A stretch of DNA of 38,207 nt, taken from positions 1 through 38,207 of the forward strand of contig CAKTTL010000020.1 of assembly GCA_934615235.1 (NCBI GenBank), read 5' to 3'. Position 1 is the first letter of the stretch. Every line of letters starts with the position of its first letter. Positions 32,601 to 33,827 of the stretch are shown in pieces. The position numbers and the translations under genes were made by a program. Under the pieces are notes generated by a model. It was not told the DNA's origin and ran no database searches. It saw only the letters and a program-made list of their open reading frames with translations. This DNA comes from an uncultured Clostridia bacterium (GTDB lineage Bacteria > Bacillota > Clostridia > Christensenellales > Aristaeellaceae).

Positions 32601-33821
32601 TCCCGTTTCAATCGTCGCCGAGCCGTCCTTCCCCAGTTCGAGGTTCACGTTGTCGCCCTCTCTGGTGCCGGTGTAATTCAGGTTCGCGTTGGCCACGGAG
32701 GTCTTTTTCTCAAGCGCGAGATAAATGCCCGCCAGCATCACGTCGATGCCGTCGATCTTGATGTTGCCGTTCACCTTCACGCTCGAATCCGCGCCGCCCG
32801 TTTTCGCCTCGTCCTGCGCGGCGACGATCTTCAGCGTAAAGTCTTTGCTCAGCGAAATGTCCTTGGAAACCGCGTCCTTGGAGATGGTGATGTCGCCGTC
32901 GTACGCGCCGGACTCCACCTCGATCGTGATCGATTCGGACAGGTTCGTCAGGCTGCCCAGCGCCGCGTCGATCGCCTTCTGGATCGCGTTCTTCACGACG
33001 GGGTCTTTTTCTTCTTCGGCGGCTTCGCCGCTTTCTTCCTCCGCGCCGCCCTCTCCGGTTTCACCCTCTTCGCCGTTCTCCTCCTCGCCGGACGCTTCGC
33101 CTTCCGCCTCCGTCTCGGGGCTGTTGTCGAACGTCTTCTTTTCATCGAGGATATCGGTGCCCGTCACGTCCAGATGCTCGGTGATCGTCGCCTCGCCCGG
33201 CTTTACCTCCGCGGACACGTCGGGATCGTCGTCCGTTTCGCCGTCGGGATCAGGCTCCTCGCCCACCTCGTCCGCGGCCGTTTCGCCTTCGCCAGCGGGT
33301 TGCGGTTCGCCCGGCGCGCGCAGCGGTTCCGCCGCAGGCGCTTCCGCCGCGCCCGGCGCGCGCAGCGGCGCAGCCTCGTTTCCTGCCGAATCCGAATCAG
33401 ACTCGCGGTCTGTTTCGGAACTCTCAGGAGCATCCGATTTGTTTTTCTCCAAAACGGGCGCGGCGGCAGGCGCGCCGTCCTGAGCCGTTGCAGATTTCTC
33501 CGTCATGCTCTCAGACTTCCCGTGCGCGCTGCCGCTGCCCGTGGAATTATTCTGTTCAGAGGACGCCCCTGCGCTTGCGTCCCCCACAGACGCATTCAGC
33601 GCAGGTTCGACCGCCTGCGCCGCGGGCTGCTCTCCCGCCTGCGGCACAGCCGCCTCCTCATAAGAAGGAGACGGCGGCACGTCCAGTACCGTCGCATCCT
33701 CCGCCAGCACGCCGACGGCAACGCTCATAAACGCCAGCAGCAATGCTGCCAGCAGCGCCGCGGTTCTGCGCAGCAGGCCGATCCCCTTCGCCGAAATCTC
33801 GTTTTTTCCCGATCGCTTCAT
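2010..33821 (-). CDS. Giant secreted filamentous adhesin-like protein, 10,603 aa
   Basis: One uninterrupted frame of 31.8 kb encodes a protein of roughly 1 MDa. I chose ATG 33821 over GTG 33830 because GAGGTG lies 6 nt before the ATG. Residues 1-40 form a signal peptide. There follow an acidic/Pro-Ala linker (41-274), RTX-like turns (406-488), a first beta-solenoid (to ~905), a bacterial-repeat/InlB-like cluster (~978-1735), Gly-Ala-rich solenoid repeats with a helical insert (~2205-2504), a second solenoid (~4380-6575), mixed beta modules, helical arms (~8411-8958 and ~9391-10093), an Asp-rich beta stretch and a Cys-rich end (~10378-10603). The architecture resembles filamentous haemagglutinin and LktA-family adhesins, which act in attachment or biofilm; that role here is inferred. 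No LPXTG, SLH or barrel anchor is seen. It is the last gene of an operon with two TPR proteins. Confidence 0.9.
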   Translation of the reverse strand: MKRSGKNEISAKGIGLLRRTAALLAALLLAFMSVAVGVLAEDATVLDVPPSPSYEEAAVPQAGEQPAAQAVEPALNASVGDASAGASSEQNNSTGSGSAHGKSESMTEKSATAQDGAPAAAPVLEKNKSDAPESSETDRESDSDSAGNEAAPLRAPGAAEAPAAEPLRAPGEPQPAGEGETAADEVGEEPDPDGETDDDPDVSAEVKPGEATITEHLDVTGTDILDEKKTFDNSPETEAEGEASGEEENGEEGETGEGGAEEESGEAAEEEKDPVVKNAIQKAIDAALGSLTNLSESITIEVESGAYDGDITISKDAVSKDISLSKDFTLKIVAAQDEAKTGGADSSVKVNGNIKIDGIDVMLAGIYLALEKKTSVANANLNYTGTREGDNVNLELGKDGSATIETGDGDDKVNVSASSDSGGVTISTGGGNDEVTLSGSVAAGTNAGTGTANISTGAGNDRVNVDVSAADAFDVISVDAGEGFDRLHLTGALDDNDDEANGGKRISGDENEISLRNKEKHSAKITTGGSVETFTDELSNKAQVTITQEKIQNGLYTANGEAFTDFVLKTSTSSLTGVTGGGLLNSLILDKSNTGESEMKIGNLDAGAMNVRVTGDVITIDGALRGNNILIHAEDASAAASGGLSLDGVISGVKAMTADFFNVSQTAKVIVTENGSITAKGDVDIAARAVQKGGIVAAAGETLVNVKVGKAIIDVSGSIASQTGSIRLAAETDATVNANSFKLPLAVSVAVEKAEINIRKTARLTAEQDITAKATGRVNVTTHADADLLPISLAVSSVINDVHLLVDGATLTARQGNIDLSAEGSMIVTTTAGSGKGVTKDAAGMPGKTTTSNSGGYFAIAVALQDVSAKLVNGARLTAQQDVRVNSAANAEVTTEAVSALPADQSANVDQEQKNANGDTPGTLDYVRNISALLLKKAADAAGEKNETIAKLTAGLGVTENKYAVRSSVGNDAEKGAVAFSAQRAEKGGEVTVYVAPKEGYTVDTVRLRYLVPGASEYTYATLTQPTTALKYTFIMPEYPVDICVTYKEGNAPVEGDDLRSLFEEEEPADEYEGISDLFNEATEGAASDGDALANRAARDSETGTPIKLEVVTGSEPFGALVTQADITNADAGREVVIVPNPVKGASLKEGSMTLSYRKAGANATFVTITIQPNDKGEYVFTMPDDVDAGGVTITAEFTGTAPAQPGQPTASSSQVTGALSVTVAQNRNSALVDLEGGVIEAGGMAAVTANAATVVSNVADGTAATREGMKNLPEKAPEQPEAVRHPGFYAEGGAYTVKVSNGANVTTERSGDAFTFKPAAGAQVTGTKYAYTDKNGQTQTGELTLDANGSYTLDLSNVKEGTVVSVTFTGDRPVATETIGKQVYVGTQTNGSLTQPSGASTAQQGKYVFTAAAEKGYKLDAAAGVTASYIDAQGATQTVALTQAGGQWVLDTSAVPEGARISVNASFVADTRTITVPAASAGGTVTSNASEAKAGDRVTLTVAPENGKNATVTYQAGENPPVTLAPVDGVYSFEMPETPEGTEIRISAAFADKDMEIMSPDGGVQVSQSRADAGDTLKLTVSDEQAKLGRKIAGATIKLLDATGSETGDAITVGADGEFTIPADWKDKGAMLKVEATTADKAIAVSAGAAANGTVEVSTPKADAKERVQVTLAPQSGYRPKSGTVRAIITVTENGQTRETSVACTRGQDGSYSFEVPEGTPGTASIRVTASFEMGSDAPGTKAISAGVAVGVSVVRHANSAVVRSGEIRAQQGATVSAESGDESERVSAVNEAKAGYSAGNIGVGGAVAVSVNTVKTSALIHEGTTLAIGGELNVEAESFAHFGTKADASGNLRAGNTGVGAGIAVGVSGADTNAGIADGTTLKSAADSAAKTIDLDGLRVIAQQDVTDAVLAKAGSAGGYSITPVVALDVAGSGANAYLGRTRGATIDMARQDQELHTVVVFAKNMAAHDAAANASAAGSKVAAGGAFAISVINDGARAHMLADAKANGVYVGAQAGSTLKLVATASAAGGGSGSTGANGKGSADNQTDKLIGGAGKLAGSAGSRSISQKQTGSQAIGRQPAQTSEGSVAGAAGFALNIMRSTSEAFLGGGARITAVASENCGEIESGNEYENDMNGAVRVVARNRTEAAVKANASTSKAATGIGAAVAINIVNIENTATVGKAAIQAETLDVRALMIDMTDGDENEESKKDATAFEERLKAVLEGLISDLLKELGLDKYLDSKALASSFAEKMAGVANTFMSELLKGTGLEQLLKIADLEAQFSENITAASAALEQLPDAIIGGLDKMLTDAFGSAFDLESWKSELSANLKKNFSAGEIAKLLLPVAKDSLLDTMLSYIECGLSGKQFDKTMLQTRLKASLSKQLAAAKAKLHSALLETVDEHLPGSVTARSRAEFERTLSVYMDAEVERYAANLVAPLTKNMVDLDQMINFVSNDMAGTFRTNFTNAVRESGLALTSAAVDTLTAWLDVQLEPEELGDKHVIRTESVAGAGSSKIGVAGTVAIAVINGKTAATIVELTEAEKTNYPLEIAGAARVDAQNNQRVKTTASSSLAPDGSADANKPGGAADTQDAGNGGSSNVIDTDRAEISVDQGGEAAVNGSDVTLTAKEGYKLPATVSYEYTDSDGKTKTGTFTVGADGRFTIAPPADMAADGKLTVRVAFAENLHEIVTRATGASENPVTVSAYKAKMNDLVKVNVKNLTGKKLTKLTYTYSVDGRTYEKEIVVVDSSSAAEKVFCFYMPDAQIVTVHATFADDPTNTAAQPVQNGRGKSVGVGAAFAFTYGNTTTEAGIASNRTLETGTLEIRADADRKVETGSVSGTDPLESGNPQGEAAAKNKDVALDASVAVNALTGSVRTFAGNGTNITAAGGNSVAVDPDDEDSARVNLLMIARETGEALANASGFAMGNSTAVGAAVALNVISTDILTAFEGSAKVSGEAKLGAYSYSADVSNAIATAIGSDMQRYLDRFGKAQEDAEKIANGEGIPPKTEHNKSNETADRLNGQVSGQGSGEEARNDLPLSSNVLRSQDAQTPGTNAAGGATNTGASQASGAAGKNLTGGDYPSQGSKLQVAAAVGLTVSNHKARTLVSGLLSADGGAQATAVNEGNFRTLGTGASISLANKANSIAAGVAVSVNNNEAIVEINGGSVESNGDVELSATLTQNMNGDFRGQLAAQALAGAVSGSGSSASVGGAIAVLASNAKTKVIIADGTGTDNRATITGENVVISTSDKTKLAARAGGVSVSKGSSVGVGASAAIIYANNQVESRIGDWAKIQARSLLIRAEKLGVTREDYQNAFGIDKILSDSSKLDEGERSDANTGIIDVKKGADGKSYTVSIKVKSSDLLAAVDLLNFLSATNYYAEAIAGSIMSRSTQSSNASVAGSLALVYFNNRIEALVGRNVEIDVDGDATIEAKDEANARIIAGALSAAPSKAGVGLTFGYLQNEDRVRASVGENSEIRAAGRYAQKASTNVDAQLFTVAASLNSSAQGAATVGGALNVIATKNTTESSVADGAKLTAGKGLDVLSETEMALLLISVSTAIAAGGTVAAGGTFDVIVNETETAAKIGKGATLLAEQGDISVRANERARLASLIASASAANGANTVAGALSVLVTLAKTVAAIGEGSRVEAKNGGISVLANSEAWGLNGALAASGSNGANAIGATVNVNVFDREVKVRIGGEGQNQTVQLISKQDILAQACAKDVTIVVAVAAGVSSSNGAFTGTIPVVSSKSRIENTIGGNTKMKAAGNIAAAAHYDSKLYVAAGGLSVSASGTAAGLAASTVIYLNFVQAVIGKGAELIATAATANETELASRRKFKGVYVGATARETVVMATLGVSGGAQNAAQGVVNTMVTDNTVAARANSATLIAGFAAAGETAASGEGDVTIEADDDTAIYNCAGSLAVGGSNGAGATIVALVFDKDVTAEATDADVRASRDVKVAAKAKDDLWLIAVTFAAGGSAGVAGGANVIVFSGVTRAMLGAIAGKTITAGRDLSVTADSDERFVNAAATATVGGSAGVSAVAVVTYFKMQTAADVAANSALSAERNIRIAANSNEFVTSDAIGAAVGGSAGVGGTLDLIINKVTTTATVRSGAGVTAKTGDIDVAAKDDYRLLAIVGTIAASGSAGVGVSALVSVSFNTVSAVLGEKVKAAAGKNVNVKADAQRDADAYVMTAAGGGAAGIAASITAIVMGGKLNKDASNEIYAEGGVNPGRQVDGAFAGANGAAAAYKPDDDLDAMLKADESDKGMAGHTEGFGDYGQTKEGDGGVYYDGVDEDGNAVRYTVYQDGSAKRYYKLNDKFYTKEENGEMKPAAVSASSLTALEGKTASSAGMTEAKYDETASSLSYGKTSAAGLVDGVSAAIFAGAEVNAGQDINVLASDTLSANMIAGSLGVGGAAGVGAGISFGLLSSKVSATVAGGAKLSADGNVSVRAVSGGAEGSSSNDALGDDAKEINELADKKTSDGAKDSSIRMIGVVAAGGGAAGVGVSAGVLVVNGLAQAVVSGDVLRANAVNVAAEMHFKQVLTTVVSLAAGGTAGVGVSAGATYFEGKVVSAIADGAKIGTKGNPVGSVNVTSGGDTTAIAAAAGVAGGTVGVAVNAALVINKLDIDTYIGQGVTLWSKDNVSVRSDFETTSQAFLVAAAAGGVAVGVSVVVNVSDADSRTYIGATPNIASGEQAEAGSAGSENGSINAQHVTVEGKLRADVDMAALGLAAGGVAVNGLVALGINRAANIAAINRMNIAASGRLNVAGNLAGSTKVYATSVVGGAVAVGATVALAYHKSLNGAWIDVTGAQVQAASLAVSAGTEQNPYRSTAQTLVVTGAAGGVAAALNFGVAVNASENSARITGESGGLKVGSGVNLYAFGNTEAYSVVANAGVGGITANVSVAAATLKSVQKAVIDANAKIEIGGSLDVGSWQNVEKDDTNGYAPREIGVSIDREGIPSLKFGTMAEAYIFSASAGMLSLSANTATAIANATGIAGVNAANLTVAGAMSVRSYGDSRAVAKVDNFSAGYNSVGLMAGYAYASGDFEATVSTDGAIAVRGGKLTIETRYIANAAAKMTPALAGVSASFTDIGVNISFAQAATIARAGISGKGAVTANSIGVYAQGKATATAEVGTPELKASVFTVALSTSAATLSANQQAYITGAQVNAGSVSVRSDLNEGGEFTSGKKGANAYVGATGGGTDVSVSLAGVGVNAAVATANMNNRATVEGAKIGGVGLYGELTVLARGTAFATADVKKPDASLSLASIAVNVLTAVVKGSFAATVDGGEMYLESLTVKAAPASEARAYTASSKYGVSAAYVSVSTNVATAVVEMQSVAAVTGGVYHIRSDREEDVVTVSAETDANALAAVRSGTLDAAVEKVAVNAVTAILRGTNEAYVKDASITFEEKGRISVISRYNLSADGKTVTGKANAIISNAAVDAAKYSASANTATATSEGASRAYLAGATVAGAQKLTVRTTGASVALPEQGNSALSISGVGAGLVLLYANANGTFEAYIDTDNASVQAGAIEVSVRHEAKADAALSTPEKGVSASIGSAETNVALAGVGLRASAGIKGSGAVKTGALDVTAAGNAAARALVKKPEVAISGAKIAANVLTAKLTGAQSAYIDVAGLVAGNVSVTAKYNEGNTRDNAAAQAILGDTAVSASLANAQTHVLTAQDASAVEARVNLRGTGSTGKMNVLAAGSSTARAGLEGGAASVTLLGVGVVKASAKANASFTARMSAEENADVTVDGDLSVKADYTADAYASVAQPAGGVSGVSADVNVAEASVAPAGTGKSGYAGVTGTGTLRVQGSVDVAARAKAHADAKIPASKVTVSGVKVAVNKATANMNLRQQAEITGLTLTAAGGISVESKLGVDANNRAGAYAETGSVGGTSLSLVNASVNEAYANESAQSVASVTGGKITAGGMMSIVSNIFSQAKANAKNAKSIGLASFGGLYAKATAADDSSAYAQNAEIRAASADIRANADTKAEATSDQPGGASLVSGSSGTMDAFVGTSTRAQKVSASAGENARIITEGKISIIARNVASAKTAMNKGTEVAGVTISRNNLVTNAYMDTRVNVGANAMLRTTKTGAPVELKASDKFTAHQEASSNTIAVGSSEQPKAQNNVNQTVVLEIAGTIEAMGDVKAEASSDADVSAYVNVDAKGIFNANRVEAYNYLRRTVRAAVKSGGSVVSRFGDVDIAAYSGRNDSIVARTEGGQIGAIGISKGYSRSQLIARVSVEIERGAVVDGTHGNVTIASYGGSRLISAETDFSGGGLSSSSDVHSEVFFGTDGEASNSEVKIGVSGSGANATVRGGNVNILARMYRLNASANSFTKTSGAHAVAKAHSDVYFWFDAAVSADGASIYAYDQLTVLSNPTPIVSANNATGAEAYAKITAFVGKVVSETEVQGRVGSRVTFTDATKVFAANATISVENFTGGVDVYAKAVRRALAKKSESETTGNLIIERASAFGRAQFTIGAAAAGIAVSVDPDGNAHFAGMKGAASVSGGKISLPRLFNANSGTLAFWIENSSHIQDITVYGVKYIQDVTVKNFSELSLSVGEIDVYNEAYNRPVVKVNSRAMGGGSFKDRRDQSESETPGIRIVSYTGSDITLSGLIANENGSVAIAWQGTDAQGEPLRGSLHGTGIRYGGGSVLVAPVWAHRLFVANAANVGDSQSARLLAYLNVYKGERPSVEIDAAGDAFVELTLAEISVVGRLPESVSEASVGGGMLLDRIAAGGMLDVTLAEPIRLKYKAEGNSFSASIPGSVQFTSDAVTLDGDATVTVGALARYLKATGKAYSDNGGVLTEVEVKTFTLPNDVQIVLHDGRLHQVIIPNGVRFSVEDYRFENDVLKMEDGKVTLNVKTGELNVSQDYSGAFIAEVLHTGGSWALEGNIYRITGFQVVSSDPSVQSVLWKEDSAYRYYFVRDYAAEELLKLDGKYIVLKMKKIGNEESLEGAFNAAHKNGGSWTTNDFVGDGTQEKTWNFNGVSLKVTVQFNSDNKTFSTTLTIDGTDYQMEEAGEKFGVKYFRPKGIDAATARALEGALVGVTTSSWTTLNGSVKGSAKVALQVINADGKIKYEKWTEEYTDEVTGEKVTLNNAGYRFDGGVDVILYSRTLYSTKQAPSTLYEIIAESDNAYYEESDAPNTGEIELTAGARIVLKSVNGRYFLQENLVVSTEGNLQLTGTDGNNQGYSILFNPGDSSFEYSILKKYGGFFSFLSNPFSRVEKQFNISSDGEGKVASVTICMGQKVLLERITDELAMVIGAGTDNILYKAKQADGWQDCTVENGLVKYGGATLLGLRTEGGVSYYDIYSGGSRLYTIGSDGSFRNYQAVEEAFVSAKTVEPDGKPEYWIDSLVSGGDMILRMEGRKASMLDNNDTAAEKRLNISAGGNLVIYSASEGSIGTDENPLEMRVGGKALFYNLDPDSTTVIETDTFVEIDKDGVYELGDTVIDGKLLKITGDGTVTGGKVDVIHGGELNTIVRDAVIDRITSEAGTKIGMDLTGSLTGKTWDISGTLEIDAAGDVAIRNLTIASGEDEKVTVKTGGGFAADTIRQTGGVDSTLDVRGDFTMNGEIIAAAGSMSVTVGGKVAVIDILTGTPVEADTIDENETYYTRAALETPGCYDYTRVASPKEGETLYRLDGRGRFSLKALADAIIIDDVYGKGGVTLESAKQEIRIDEMLTGMDSALGAAGDVTILGDAILSGGVNEIVAGGSFINEDSAAAAHPSFRVENAKLTLTAENDVHISHLYAANAAAALTANTGVYRGKTVEVKRSAVKISGYDGVKIFSDENDRISADEEFSPVITVEDSFFKDTITDPSGVQTNLGLTIVSENGGMDSADSRFDIYRSEAGEIRYRKDGVWYQFKDGAFAPVETDETRFTLLHSGYSLFVTEDKTQLYLESGNKFYAFGADGTLGAAQGIDGNDWIYTLRNVGAGNYYDGWLIDRSTITVTVKGDVVVRDTLRMLESTGKVTSTAGSLTVADYFIDEDGDGVGDVLEASEWDLRGSVMEIDIAGSIRIDHFSLQISVMDMEVQQDSITGKTWYIFGSRLRAAARSGVEIVNMDDKYATPAVLVYWSNDDLSIRRRDTGEMEKLGVYVAVKEGGLVFRTGSRGGGIDNTTDLYATASTIDLDVYGTVDIAEMKVNTENSKNTDQTFSNPRGEELYGNDPDTVTHKDIFKDGKSMTDANFAQSGRAYGTEINIKSVRGGVPAGNWTIAGARLKDGSLNAGVGQSSVNVTTLGDIALRYNLLDFAEAERIAPRALTIEDGGRVTLASTEGGVTFTRDAQNIATPDALARGDAARGARAQLTVLSRNDLVFSALESEYADVLLRSTDANLFFDRIIGKKTNLRLIAAENIQARHEENNMIRFTDPSSRADALHPEKDASLRLSAGGDIGSAERWLYVDVPEEIIVRVDRVRNLFLDGCARADDGSLRRDVYEYFIEQGYDAARAALAADALIRGDYAGYADERFYNVLLPALDQAALSRWILKRGGEVYRQSGKPHAWTNMTNVDLTDYIRKMVTDSRGNVTEDSIAAVFGGAFVSAARKEIANAASGYYQRTVLDVLLDAVLTGSDDAQLNALYAKVDARKIYDRLYQEGGIVYAYDLAGNAVSGGTMQDLINFLLNNSDAAYRDEILAAAKEAAVKADAQALSRLASQKAQLEAARDAAQTAVGTLLTERDAAQRTARSLAGQLAAEKAALANLTAQGANANTIAAQQKKVDALQARLTNANDAVAAKEAEIAARRGEAAAAQDEINALLPEIAQRSAGYAGYDRQGGSSNEADAQARAEAARTARDQGDLDGALNALDEAVAATNAETIYSEGSLKRANERAKALLDLAGELLDDARKALGDAETALKNAETEYVGRQTEQAEARIACENAETALANSRPGTAQYDAALAARDAARTKLDAAENALAAAGAEITARQAKVADAHERLNRALRGEQNAAASAYRIANTYIDSDARDLNVSIGSADGELYLYNEGHIGLTVDEGDATLGSLYSERGDVSVTADGGSIYGVALDGTNANRAGLQAGYENNAHVNGKRITLAAQENIGSAERTLVVEERANSLVKVVNATDAIQTGRQAGDANGSTEFGSIVGIETALRYEELARPEGNWQQDPYTLIPVTLIDADGRRVDAKITLRDLRAAYALSSQDGETVYMTFGAFDENGEQTGSALTVALRYDWLRVYDSAAGTELNANAKNGGIYLTELTGDVGAGEIRSAGDTTLTAETGAIASRDDRTTVAVGGEMTVNAEGGVNLNAEGDLTLNLNTKENHADVTTLGKGDITIVSGSDKALTGTAISGGSVTLVNGGDIGEGADAPFVIATDAANGGTVSLSGENISVRQPEGDLRVGEIKAGGNLNLAVGGSVLDTGKSGIDGVIGRVQQAQENETRARREFKQAASDLDLINYGDHVIKAREALAAARTGVKNAEAAAADTSAALAKATQAYAEQAAMSGESSEGALEALRQLNEAKRRAEEAEKALAAANEALEKAKADPVNALDAALEEIETARANGASAGEIAGKLDEAVQAYRKAYARNGDYTDLIRQRELELEQAKENLAAAGEAQAEQAAALDEAKQREADARAAYEALAADPNAGSDALENARKEMESAQQALAEAEEAGKQLAQDAEALKAKKAAAEDALKQAQNDTGAAVAALEAAEKAWKQALTALDYANSALDAQLKVNGAKDEGMRATAEYLLSAENARYDAYQDYINNPTAETRAAYEKACAAVDEARRLLISVENGDDTTRESAKGALDALNKAANNAGSDAHAGALAAAKKEAAAQQKREDAQRARDEAQENADRAAETLQQANEAYDSARSRLEELNNADQTLEKAKKALDDANAALKNAQQSGDKEAVEAAEMNVKAAQETVRQAEALVSEAKNDNGNAQQALEKAYDAKAEAETADADAKQALAEAETAFANAKAALAEAEKLAGLAREAANRQTEREDAQKALDAANAERDALLSAPQELADAETALGAAKNAYEQAYQAYLDANTGIIPADEGSDDVKARREALDKAEAALKEAEDAREDARAKNEACEQAKDAAKAAQDALDRAEKAEKDAKDALAQAGPLPADETGAGFAPGQDDTDRPAAIVAGGDVTIVSGGDVAGDNGGRLTVDAEGKLTIDAKGDVEIASTKDVTIDEITAGGDADITAVGDITSTGKEPAIKADKIHLDAISTGDKPTKIGGEDGPLHVDAGELGARGGDVDVDVNGDVTLDDVVADRFDLDADGSVSQKDGTRIDAKDLDINANGDIGSKDDPLEIDSDRISAKGDDIFIDNKSSELIVDEIIGNTVDIKTDGDINTSPDGVIKANDLTINARDDIGKPDAPIRIDVSGKVDLNSLRGGVWYRNFFIHGGSSSDGTDAGPGADAPVKDGWRRLVDPESGVEVCGRFDKSARLEVINTNHLARLLYGALLKHLRCECARLTEYSARCAAFHSAEALQILIENAVCDGCGFLWNLIAESKTLYDFALGVFGEAKTLCDGRMYFMLDLEKLGGKPATHLEGETLYVLCCVDGRLVCIKTTVMDGSRLYFTLDRLGTANLGYTQFAVFDAETFEMMWQAGEIPVQAIVNAEGKTIETR
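2700..3510 (-). repeat. Asp-rich short beta repeats near the C-terminus
   Basis: Residues ~10105-10375 are made of short units such as GDVEIASTKDVTIDEITAGG and GDIGSKDDPLEID, GDINTSPDGVIKANDLTIN, DDIGKPDAPIRID. Asp is very abundant and unusually regular. The pattern is that of haemagglutinin-type rungs, possibly metal-binding because of the acidic turns (inference). Confidence 0.55.
3545..5650 (-). other. Long Ala/Glu/Lys coiled-coil arm, about 700 residues
   Basis: Residues ~9391-10093 are almost entirely A/E/K/D/Q/L/R with heptad-like patterns (AEKALAAANEALEKAK, AEDALKQAQND, DAKQALAEAETAFANAKAAL). Short breaks occur at NDTGAAVAAL and PLPADETG. If helical throughout, it would span on the order of 100 nm as a single helix (0.15 nm per residue). 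It is comparable with TolA-like and streptococcal surface-protein coiled coils. Confidence 0.75.
5670..6890 (-). repeat. Beta-solenoid between the two helical arms
   Basis: Residues ~8978-9384 return to solenoid: SIGSADGELYLYNEGHIGLT, then GDVSVTADGGSIYGVALDG and GEMTVNAEGGVNLNAEGDL. The recurring phrase NIGSAERTL / DIGEGADAPF matches the 'DIGSxxxPL' signature found again near the C-terminus. Confidence 0.55.
6950..8590 (-). other. Helical region and first coiled-coil arm
   Basis: Residues ~8411-8958 are helical. The first half contains globular-looking helices (VYEYFIEQGYDAARAALAAD, DLTDYIRKMVTD). The second is Ala-rich coiled coil with Lys/Glu/Gln heptads (AQLEAARDAAQTAVGTLLTE, LAAEKAALANLTAQG) and one Gly/Ser/Asn break near RQGGSSNEADA. 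Confidence 0.7.
8600..14100 (-). other. Mixed beta region with haemagglutinin-like and Tyr/Trp-rich modules
   Basis: Residues ~6575-8408 are less regular: beta-helix rungs (VTVKTGGGFAADTIRQTGG, GDVTILGDAILSGGV), short aromatic strand pairs and Ig-like pieces (about 12000-13300). The text is richer in Asp, Tyr and Lys than the Gly-Ala solenoid. A Phe/Tyr-rich stretch at 12750-13050 might be separate folded domains, but I could not assign a family. Confidence 0.4.
14100..20690 (-). repeat. Second solenoid: alternating Ala/Val-rich repeats
   Basis: Residues ~4378-6575 hold solenoid repeats of a different flavour. Between about 16000 and 18500 two sub-types alternate: one with VKKPEVAISGAKIAANVLTA-like segments (a 'KP ... 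VAVNxxTA' signature) and one with SVSAxTxxAxxxxxAYVxGAxV. An alternating pair gives a super-repeat near 110-130 residues. Nothing enzymatic is visible. Confidence 0.5.
20690..21165 (-). other. Non-repeat island in the solenoid
   Basis: Residues ~4220-4378 are charged and polar (YKPDDDLDAMLKADESDKG), then a Tyr-rich strand pair (VYQDGSAKRYYKLNDKFYT). The Tyr-rich piece resembles short modules elsewhere in the protein (RYRKDGVWYQFKDG near 10220, LYTIGSDGSFRN near 11830). Function unknown. Confidence 0.45.
21170..25460 (-). repeat. Gly-Ala solenoid repeats, period about 57 residues
   Basis: Residues ~2788-4218 repeat a unit of three parts: a glycine-zipper core (GGSAGVG, ASGSNGAN, SASAANGAN and variants), a hydrophobic strand with N-x-x-T/E-A-x-I/V-G, then AxGDIxVxA. 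In 21350-23300 consecutive cores start near 21350, 21530, 21690, 21850, 22020, 22215, 22425, 22590, 22765, 22935, 23100 and 23260, mostly 160-200 nt apart. This is the LktA-family type of repeat. The DNA copies have diverged, so recent duplication is not evident. Confidence 0.65.
25480..25990 (-). repeat. Second, smaller bacterial-repeat pair
   Basis: Residues ~2611-2780 contain two further InlB-B-like units. One has GSDVTLTAKEGYKLPATVSY leading to TVRVAF; the other ends FCFYMPD then VTVHATF. They are close relatives of the cluster at 28620-30890, separated from it by the helical module and solenoid repeats. Confidence 0.6.
26310..27210 (-). other. Alpha-helical module inserted in the solenoid
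   Basis: Residues ~2205-2504 break completely from the Gly-Ala beta pattern. The stretch is rich in Leu, Lys, Glu and Phe with amphipathic helices (FEERLKAVLEGLISDLLKEL near the start, ending near LTAWLDVQLEPEE). It has almost no Gly repeats and one Cys (IECGLSG). I do not recognise the fold. Solenoid repeats resume on both sides, so it is an insertion that probably projects from the fibre. Confidence 0.6.
28620..30890 (-). repeat. Cluster of bacterial-repeat / InlB-B-like domains
   Basis: Residues ~978-1735 contain repeated ~80-residue units in which GGxVTVxxxxAxxGDxVTLTVxPxxGY leads to strands ending in YSFxMPE and ITAxF. Examples begin at KGGEVTVYVAPKEGY, GGTVTSNASEAKAGD and NGTVEVSTPKADAKE. 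They match the divergent InlB B-repeat / Flg_new type found in Bacillota surface proteins. Two acidic spacers (near EEEEPADEYEG) separate units. Confidence 0.7.
31100..32357 (-). repeat. First beta-solenoid block
   Basis: Residues ~489-907 alternate short hydrophobic strands with Gly/Asn turns, with recurring units like GNIDLSAEGS and QDITAKATG. The pattern 'label, turn, V-x-A' is typical of filamentous haemagglutinin-like solenoids. No enzyme motif was seen. Confidence 0.55.
32358..32606 (-). repeat. RTX-like Gly-Asp turns (four copies)
   Basis: Residues 406-488 hold four copies of the haemolysin-type turn: TGDGDDKVN (406), TGGGNDEVT (428), TGAGNDRVN (456) and AGEGFDRLH (480). They are 22-28 residues apart rather than in tandem nonapeptides, so they probably cap successive rungs of a beta-solenoid. 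In RTX proteins these residues bind calcium; with so few copies, calcium-dependent folding here is a guess. Confidence 0.65.
33000..33701 (-). other. Acidic, Pro/Ala-rich disordered linker
   Basis: Residues 41-274 are low complexity, rich in Ala, Glu, Pro, Ser and Asp, ending in long Glu/Gly runs. A short unit PLRAPG occurs twice within about 20 residues. Such linkers often cross the cell wall or space a fibre from the membrane; here that is inference. Confidence 0.7.
33702..33821 (-). other. Signal peptide of the giant protein
   Basis: Residues 1-40 have a basic N-region (MKRSGKN, then LLRRT), a long Leu/Ala core (AALLAALLLAFMSVAVG) and a likely signal peptidase I site at VLA-ED. The N-region of about 19 residues is longer than average but lacks the extended ESPR region of autotransporters. 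Confidence 0.85.
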
Positions 33822-33827
33822 AGATGG

